DNA of 14,451 nt from Pholiota molesta. Taxonomy: Eukaryota; Basidiomycota; Agaricomycetes; Agaricales; Strophariaceae. Within the stretch, counting starts at the first letter, position 1; every line of letters begins with the position of its first letter. Positions 9,609 through 14,451 of the stretch are shown piece by piece. Where the stretch lies: the NCBI GenBank assembly GCA_014925825.1, contig JACGCK010000565.1, positions 1-14,451 on the forward strand, read 5' to 3'. Below the pieces are notes generated by a model. The model ran no database searches and was not told where the DNA came from. It saw nothing but the letters and a program-made list of their open reading frames with translations. The position numbers and the translations under genes were made by a program.

Positions 9609-11830
9609 TTAAGGTGTTGGAATTGTCGTCTCCTTCAAGTTAGCTCGCGATTTATCATCGAGGTCGAGTTGACTGGAGGCTTCGTCGACTGATTCAGATG
9701 CATCAGTGTCCACATCATCGCCCAGGATCGCCTGATCCATGAACGTCTCATGCGCAGGGAAGGCTTTGGAAAGAATCAAATAAACGCTTCCGGCACAGAA
9801 GAACTTCAAAGGCAAACGGGTTGTTAGGATTTGAAAATGAAGTATACGAAGGATAAGTTTGGGTGAACATACCCCATACAACCATGCGACATTGAACAGG
9901 AATGAAGCATTCCCGACTGGGATCTTTGGGTTGATGTTATTGATGAGCCCGGGAGTGTGGGGGTGATGGAAACCAGCAAGGTCACTGCTGCACGCCAATT
10001 CTATAACGGGAATCAAGAAATCTTCTCTGAGACCTGGAAAGCAAGGGACGTACAATGCCCTTCCAATACTGATACCTTCCATTTGGGTCATACATGGCTG
10101 GAACGTCGACTTTGCATCTATGAACGAGCCAGTACTGATGTGAGGGAAATACGCGGCCATTAGAATTGGGGTCACAAATTGCATGTCAATTATAACTTAC
10201 ATCTACGACCATTCTGATTAGTGAGAAATAGGGTGTTCATTGCTCAGTGACAATAAAGCGGGAGTAAATCTGCAAAGAACTCACATCCCAGCGAAAGGAC
10301 CTAAGAAGACAGTATATCCTGACATGAACGAGAGGAATCCAGGCGCAGACGCGAGAATTTCCAAGGACACAACGCCCACCCGCCAAAGACTGCGCATATG
10401 ATCTGCCCGCGACGGATATTGATGTAATTCGGGAACAACACCGTCATGTCGTTCGCGGCGCTGAGACTGTTCGCGGATATATTGGTGCCAATCGTGGCAA
10501 GGATAAAGCTGAACGAAGCGAAGAAGGCAGCGGCGCGGTTGTCCCACTTATCAATCAAGCGGAGAGGGTCCCAGAGGATCTCGCCGTAGAGTTTCTCTCC
10601 CGCGGAGGTTACTGCGATTCCTGTACATAGAAGCGATGAATGTTGTTTTAATAGAATAATTGGTAATTCGAACGCACCAGTGAAGCCAATGAGGGTAAAG
10701 GCAACTGGAATGATAAACATCTGGATATATTGCCTGGAAATGAACAATATCGAAATAAGTATGTGGTGGGGAACTGAAGGACGGAGGTACTGACGCTTTT
10801 TCGTTTTTCGCATAACGCTGAGAGAAGACTATTGTAGTTAAATTATAAGAATGTAGAGATGGAACTCACGGTAAAGTCTGGGATGTTAACAGCAAGGGTC
10901 GCATAAATCCCCAAAGCGCTATTTAGTGCGCCCAACCAAGCCCAGCTGAGCCCACTTCCGTGTAGATTGGTGTGCGCTGGGTCCAAACTGACATTTGCAG
11001 GAACTTTGACGAAAGACCAAATCAAAATACTGAGCCAGGCAATGGGGACGATGGTTCCCTTAACAGTGAAGAAATGCCTGATATTTTGAGGCGAGATGAA
11101 CATTAAAGGAAATTGGATGAGCCAATATAGAAAGTAGCACATCAATCCTACATAAATCGAGTCGGTCAGTCATGTCTTTCAAGGTTAACGAGAAAAACGC
11201 AGATCACGGACCAACAGTGGTAATATTAGAACTTTCGGGCAAACGGTTTGGTATATGTGCGACGGATGGCCAAATTGCTTTCAACATCTGATAAACGCAT
11301 TCAGAGCCAGTGAACGTCTGCATATATTGACAGCTCTTCAAAAAAAAAAAAAAGAAGTTAAGAGCGATGTTACCTGTATTCCAAACCAAAACATAGAAAG
11401 GACCACACGACTGATTACGCTGAAGTAGCTGAGCCAGAACCCAAATGACGAGCGGTTGAGAACGGGGAATGCAATATGTAGGCGCGCACCAGTGGTACCA
11501 TTAAGGACGACCACCGCCTTCATGATATTAGACAGTGCTTGATAAGGTTGAAATATGGCTCACAGCAATAATAGTGTTCCCAATAGCGATAGCAGGCAGC
11601 GCTTGTCGCCATGATAGACCAACAGCCAACATAGAGCTGGCCAACTGCCATACAGCAGCATTTGTAGCGTCTGATATCCAGTACGCAATAAAATCCCATG
11701 TTCTCCATGTCCTTCCCTCAACAGGCACGGGGTCCATGTCCTTGTTGCTCCATCGCGAAGTGGGTCCAAACTTGGCGACGCGTCCTTCGCTGAGGGCCCA
11801 GTAAGAGCGCTTGAGGAACTTCGGCGACAT
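9609..11830 (-). CDS. NCS1-family permease (uracil/uridine/allantoin type), two apparent frameshifts
   Basis: Integral plasma-membrane symporter of the NCS1 family, FUR branch, which imports nucleobases, nucleosides or related compounds; the exact substrate cannot be read from sequence. Eleven exons: 11830-11564, 11517-11374, 11317-11212, 11147-10870, 10817-10795, 10733-10678, 10620-10285, 10213-10201, 10134-10054, 10000-9873, 9803-9609. Introns are 46-71 nt. With two bases restored the product is about 542 aa, normal for the family, with about 12 membrane spans expected. Family landmarks in order: TWDFIAYWISDATNAAVWQL, LNGTTGARLHIAFPVLNRSS, NIPDFT+RYAKNEKAQYIQM, DKWDNRAAAFF, TNISANSLSAANDMTVLFPN, SFMSGYTVFLGPFAG, DYW, and an acidic hydrophilic C-tail. 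The frame slips by one base near 10360 (GGWALCPW to EILASAPGF) and near 9950 (TPTLP to GLINNINP). Both look like one lost G or C in a run. The start at 11830 fits the family N-terminus; the frame stays open upstream to 12010, but that part is unlike NCS1. Confidence 0.88.
10201..10213 (-). other. 13-nt micro-exon of the permease
   Basis: Between introns 10214-10284 and 10135-10200 lies a 13-base exon. It completes an Ile codon and adds MVVD, joining PFAG to DYWLVHRCKVDV exactly as in other NCS1 permeases. Both flanking introns have good borders (gtgagt...aatcag and gtaagt...catcag). Another small exon of 23 nt (10817-10795) encodes RYAKNEK. Automatic gene callers may miss both. Confidence 0.75.
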
Positions 11831-12451
11831 CTCAGACGTCGAGGCACTTGGGTGTCGAAGGAAGAGCACGAGCACAAGGATAAGAAGTGAGAGAAACTCC
11901 ACGCTCGCAGGAGATAACTTATAATAGAAACACATGGCAAACTTACTGGGCATAGATAAGAAACCCCAAGTCAACATTTCGACGTTCGTTGTAGGCTTTT
12001 TATTCCGCATTTATGGATACAATCGTAGATAGCTGGAGAACAACGAAGGCCAGCAATAAATATATGTAGTCCAGGCGTAGGCAAGTCGAGCTATGCTTCG
12101 TTCATCTTCGGTTGTGCTTCGGTCCAGGTGGCAGCTGGATTGAATCGCAGTCGGCAACAAATAGCGTCCAAGTTGGTATCAATTTGTATCAGGATAGATT
12201 AGGATTCGGCTCCCATGTGGACAAATTCGAAAAGAAAATATGCGGATGAGTTTGGGATGAGTGAGAACAGAGTGAGAAGAGACTTGGAAGAAACTCGAGG
12301 TCAGTCTAATATTTAATTAAATCAATTACAAATTCAAATTGAGTAGAGCTGGCGCGTGACTTGCCGCTGTTGCTGAGCGGCCTGGTGTTGGTGGACCTGC
12401 TCTGAATGTCCAGACCATCTTTCTCTTATCCTCTCAGCTCCTCTGTGGGCT
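11831..12451. promoter_or_regulatory. Divergent promoter region between permease and FIG4-like gene
   Basis: About 620 bases separate the two divergently oriented start codons. The region contains the in-frame upstream extension of the permease ORF (to 12010), a TATA-like ACATATATTTATT on the minus strand near 12053-12066, and an AT-rich tract at about 12308-12342 that includes the palindrome ATTTAATTAAAT. The tract sits about 110-140 bases before the FIG4 ATG and could mark its core promoter. No clustered factor motif stands out. Confidence 0.4.
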
Positions 12452-14451
12452 ATGACTTCAGAGCTGATTGCACAAGATCTGAACTTGTCTCCTGAAGATG
12501 TCCAGTCCAAGTTGGCCTCCGTCGATGCGCCTCCAGCTTTGACAGGGGTCATTCCAGTTGATGAACCAGAACATGCATTTTTACAACTAGACCAATCCGC
12601 CGAATCTCTGAAGAACTCGGGACCGCCTGAAAGACGTGCATCGATTCCCTCACGCGTATATCCTCCTGCATTTAACAAGTTCATACTCTACGAGAACCGA
12701 CTCCGCTTCTACATCATCGCGTCCAATGCCTCAGACTCACGACATCGGATCATCAAGATTGACCGGACGAACCAAGATGGGCTGCATATTGTAGAGGATG
12801 AAGTGGAGTACACGGGAAAGCAGATGAGCGCCATGCTCAAAATGCTGGACGATGGAAATCGAGCATCGGGGGGCTTGGGCAAAGCAAAAGTCTTCTTTGG
12901 AATTGCTGGTGCGCATATACTCAGTTCAATGCGGACGCATACGACTAATAATTGAATTTGATGCTAGGTTTCATTCGCTTTACTGCAGGCTGGTACATGA
13001 TTGTCGTTTCTAAGCGTTCGGTTGTTGCGCTCCTCGGAGGACACTACCTTTATCATTGCGAGAACTCGGACATTATCCCAATCCCCTTCAACCACAAGAT
13101 CGAAAAGCCTGCAGAAGAACAAAGGCTTATGAATATCTTCAAACAAGTCGATATGTCAAAGAACTTCTACTTCAGGTGAGTGATCGTTACTGCATGAATC
13201 AATCAATCTACGGGAATATGGCAATATAGGGTCATTATTCGATCATTAGCCCTTCATAAGAATGCATACTTCCGGAAGGGTTAGGATACGTCCTTCCATG
13301 TTTAAATTGAAACGAGGATATCGATGCCCCTTCGTAGAAATGATCCCATTCTTGTAAGGGCTTTGGTCGGAGCACCTAATATCGCCCTTATTGTCACCGG
13401 GATATATGCTACTAGGCCTAGGAAATACGCTCACAGTGAAATACTAGTTATACATACGACCTTACTTCGACTCTACAACATAATTTAATAGGCCCCGTCC
13501 GCTCTGGAAAGATGGTGGCCAATAAACGACAGATTTGCGTGAACTTCCACATGCTCAGCACACCTTTGCTGACCTTGACGAGCCGCCTCTGAAGCACTAC
13601 TGGCTATTACCACTAGTTCACGGCCACGTTGATCAAGCAAGTGAGTCTATCCCTTTTCTGGTTTTTTTTTCGCTGACGAAATTATGCAATTAGAGCTAAC
13701 GGTACTGGGCCGTGTTATTTTCGTAACCCTCATCGCCCGTCGTCACGCCACTTTGCTGGCGCGCGTTATCTCAAACGCGGAGTCAACGACGAGGTCAGTC
13801 ATCTACAAATGTGCATACCTGACGCTCAACGATCTGACTTCTGATTCCTAGGGCAACGTGGCTAATGAAGTTGAGACGGAACAGATTGTTTGCGAAGCAT
13901 TGACAACTCCGTTTTACTACCCGACTCGCGGACTGACTGAAGATCATACGAATCGAAGACCTAGCCCCAACTATACCATTACGTCCAGGTTGGCTCTTCT
14001 CGTTAGTTGTTTGATTGGCCTCTGCTGATTTGGGCCTTGCATACAGTATAGAGGCAGTATTCCTATTTATTGGGTACAAGAGAGCACTAGCATGAGTCCG
14101 AAGCCGCCTATCGAAAGTATGATCGTTTGTTCTACGTGACCTACTCAATTGGTTGACCATCCCCAATCTAGTCAGCGTCGTCGATCCCTTCTATACCGCC
14201 GCATCCCGACATTTTGACGACCTCTTCGAGCGCTATGGCGCGCCACTGACCATCCTGAATCTAATCAAGCGCCGAGAACCCGTTCCACGCGAGTCGAAAC
14301 TGCTCGACGAGTATACGCAATGCGTGAGGTACCTCAATCAGTTTTTGCCAAAGGGTAAGAAGATGGTCTATCGCGCATGGGATATGTCAAGGGCGTACAA
14401 AGAGTACGTAAATCATTCCTTGTGTTATCTATAGCTTACTAACATGATAGG
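12452..14451 (+). CDS. FIG4: FIG4-like Sac-domain phosphoinositide phosphatase, 5' part, six apparent frameshifts
   Basis: FIG4 is the Sac phosphatase of the PIKfyve/Fab1-Vac14 complex. It controls PI(3,5)P2 on vacuole and late endosome membranes. Exons: 12452-12908, 12968-13175, 13448-13640, 13694-13793, 13852-13988, 14047-14116, 14172-14403, and one base at 14451. Landmarks in order: [191 protein letters not shown]. These follow the human FIG4 order. The catalytic CX5R motif lies beyond the window. Exons 3-5 lose the frame six times, each by one missing base, at about 13488-13496, 13510-13520, 13537-13543, 13560-13566, 13741-13746 and 13974-13981. Adding six bases makes all exon phases fit. 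Exons 1, 2, 6 and 7 are intact. The gene is either a functional copy in poorly called sequence or a young pseudogene. Confidence 0.85.
13176..13447 (+). other. Unusually long FIG4 intron (272 nt)
   Basis: The donor AG|GTGAGT at 13176 and the acceptor CTAG at 13447 join NFYF-S to [10 protein letters not shown], the continuous conserved order of FIG4 proteins, so the borders are secure. The other introns of this gene are 47-59 nt and those of the whole window 46-71 nt, so this one has about 210 extra bases. Its interior has no ORF and contains an inverted repeat. Confidence 0.7.
13248..13362. repeat. Inverted repeat inside the long FIG4 intron, possible MITE-like insert
   Basis: AGCCCTTCATAAGAATG at 13248-13264 pairs with CATTCTTGTAAGGGCT at 13347-13362. 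Reverse-complemented, the second arm matches the first at 15 positions with one mismatch and one gap. The arms enclose about 80 bases, which themselves include CTTCCGGAAG. A small non-autonomous element with terminal inverted repeats would look like this, and it could explain part of the extra intron length. No convincing target-site duplication is visible, so an RNA hairpin or chance remain possible. Confidence 0.4.
13448..13988 (+). other. Block of six -1 frame slips in FIG4 exons 3-5
   Basis: The frame moves back by one base six times in about 430 coding bases, and each piece between slips is recognisable FIG4 protein. Examples: WPINDRFA then NFHMLSTP (TGG reduced to TG at about 13540), LIARR then HFAGARYL (one base of a Ser codon lost at about 13743), and PSPNYT then YVQ (about 13979). 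The introns within and after the block keep normal GT-AG borders and phases. The slips are all losses and never gains, and no unrelated stop mutation is seen. Confidence 0.7.

Noticed and set aside
11340..11353. Run of 14 A on the plus strand as a retroposon poly(A) tail
   Set aside because: On the coding strand it is the T-rich tract of a permease intron just before its acceptor; no target duplication is present.
11336..11373. 38-nt version of the permease intron ending at TTTGAAG
   Set aside because: It would insert six residues (SCQYMQ) into the conserved FGIQ-TFTGSECVYQ block; the later CAG acceptor at 11318 restores the family sequence and a normal 56-nt length.
11831..12010. In-frame upstream extension of the permease (60 extra codons)
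   Set aside because: The added residues (a hydrophobic FLSLLILVLVLFL stretch) are unlike NCS1 N-termini, and a strong donor (gtaagt) lies inside; the ATG at 11830 fits the family better.

Overview
The window is nuclear DNA of a fungus, most likely a mushroom-forming basidiomycete (Agaricomycetes). The genes are split by many 46-71 nt GT-AG introns, spacing between genes is moderate, and the protein types are those of Agaricomycetes: a tuberin, a fungal NCS1 permease of the FUR type, a FIG4-like Sac phosphatase, and a secreted PAN-like cysteine protein with a Thr-rich hinge. I see no bacterial-style operon, CRISPR array, tRNA or rRNA, and no recognisable transposase.

Layout. 1-371: 3' flank with one small hairpin. 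372-5728 (minus): complete tuberin (TSC2) gene, about 1731-1750 aa, with a C-terminal Rap-GAP domain including the catalytic Asn. 5729-6819: TSC2 leader and upstream region, with upstream ATGs and a cluster of GATA-factor motifs. 6820-7755 (minus): four-exon secreted protein of 254 aa with a TATA box about 100 bp upstream. 7756-9608: mostly non-coding, with one unassigned ORF cluster at 8193-8634. 9609-11830 (minus): eleven-exon NCS1 permease. 11831-12451: shared divergent promoter region. 12452-14451 (plus): 5' part of a FIG4-like phosphoinositide phosphatase gene, running off the window before its catalytic CX5R motif.

Functional reading. Tuberin is the GAP that switches off Rheb and so TORC1. 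FIG4 controls PI(3,5)P2 on the vacuole or endosome, a membrane from which TORC1 also signals. NCS1 permeases import nucleobases, nucleosides or related compounds and are commonly nitrogen-regulated. This makes a nutrient-sensing theme, but nothing in the sequence shows that the genes are co-regulated, and chance linkage is the default explanation.

The strongest anomaly is a run of single-base losses in otherwise well-conserved exons: six in FIG4 (13448-13988), two in the permease, and possibly one in TSC2. All shift the frame in the same direction (-1), most are at short homopolymers, and splice sites and protein similarity are preserved on both sides. Consensus sequencing error is the simplest explanation; decay of FIG4 and the permease is the alternative. 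The damaged FIG4 block directly follows an unusually long 272-nt intron that contains an inverted repeat. I found no convincing undescribed system here.
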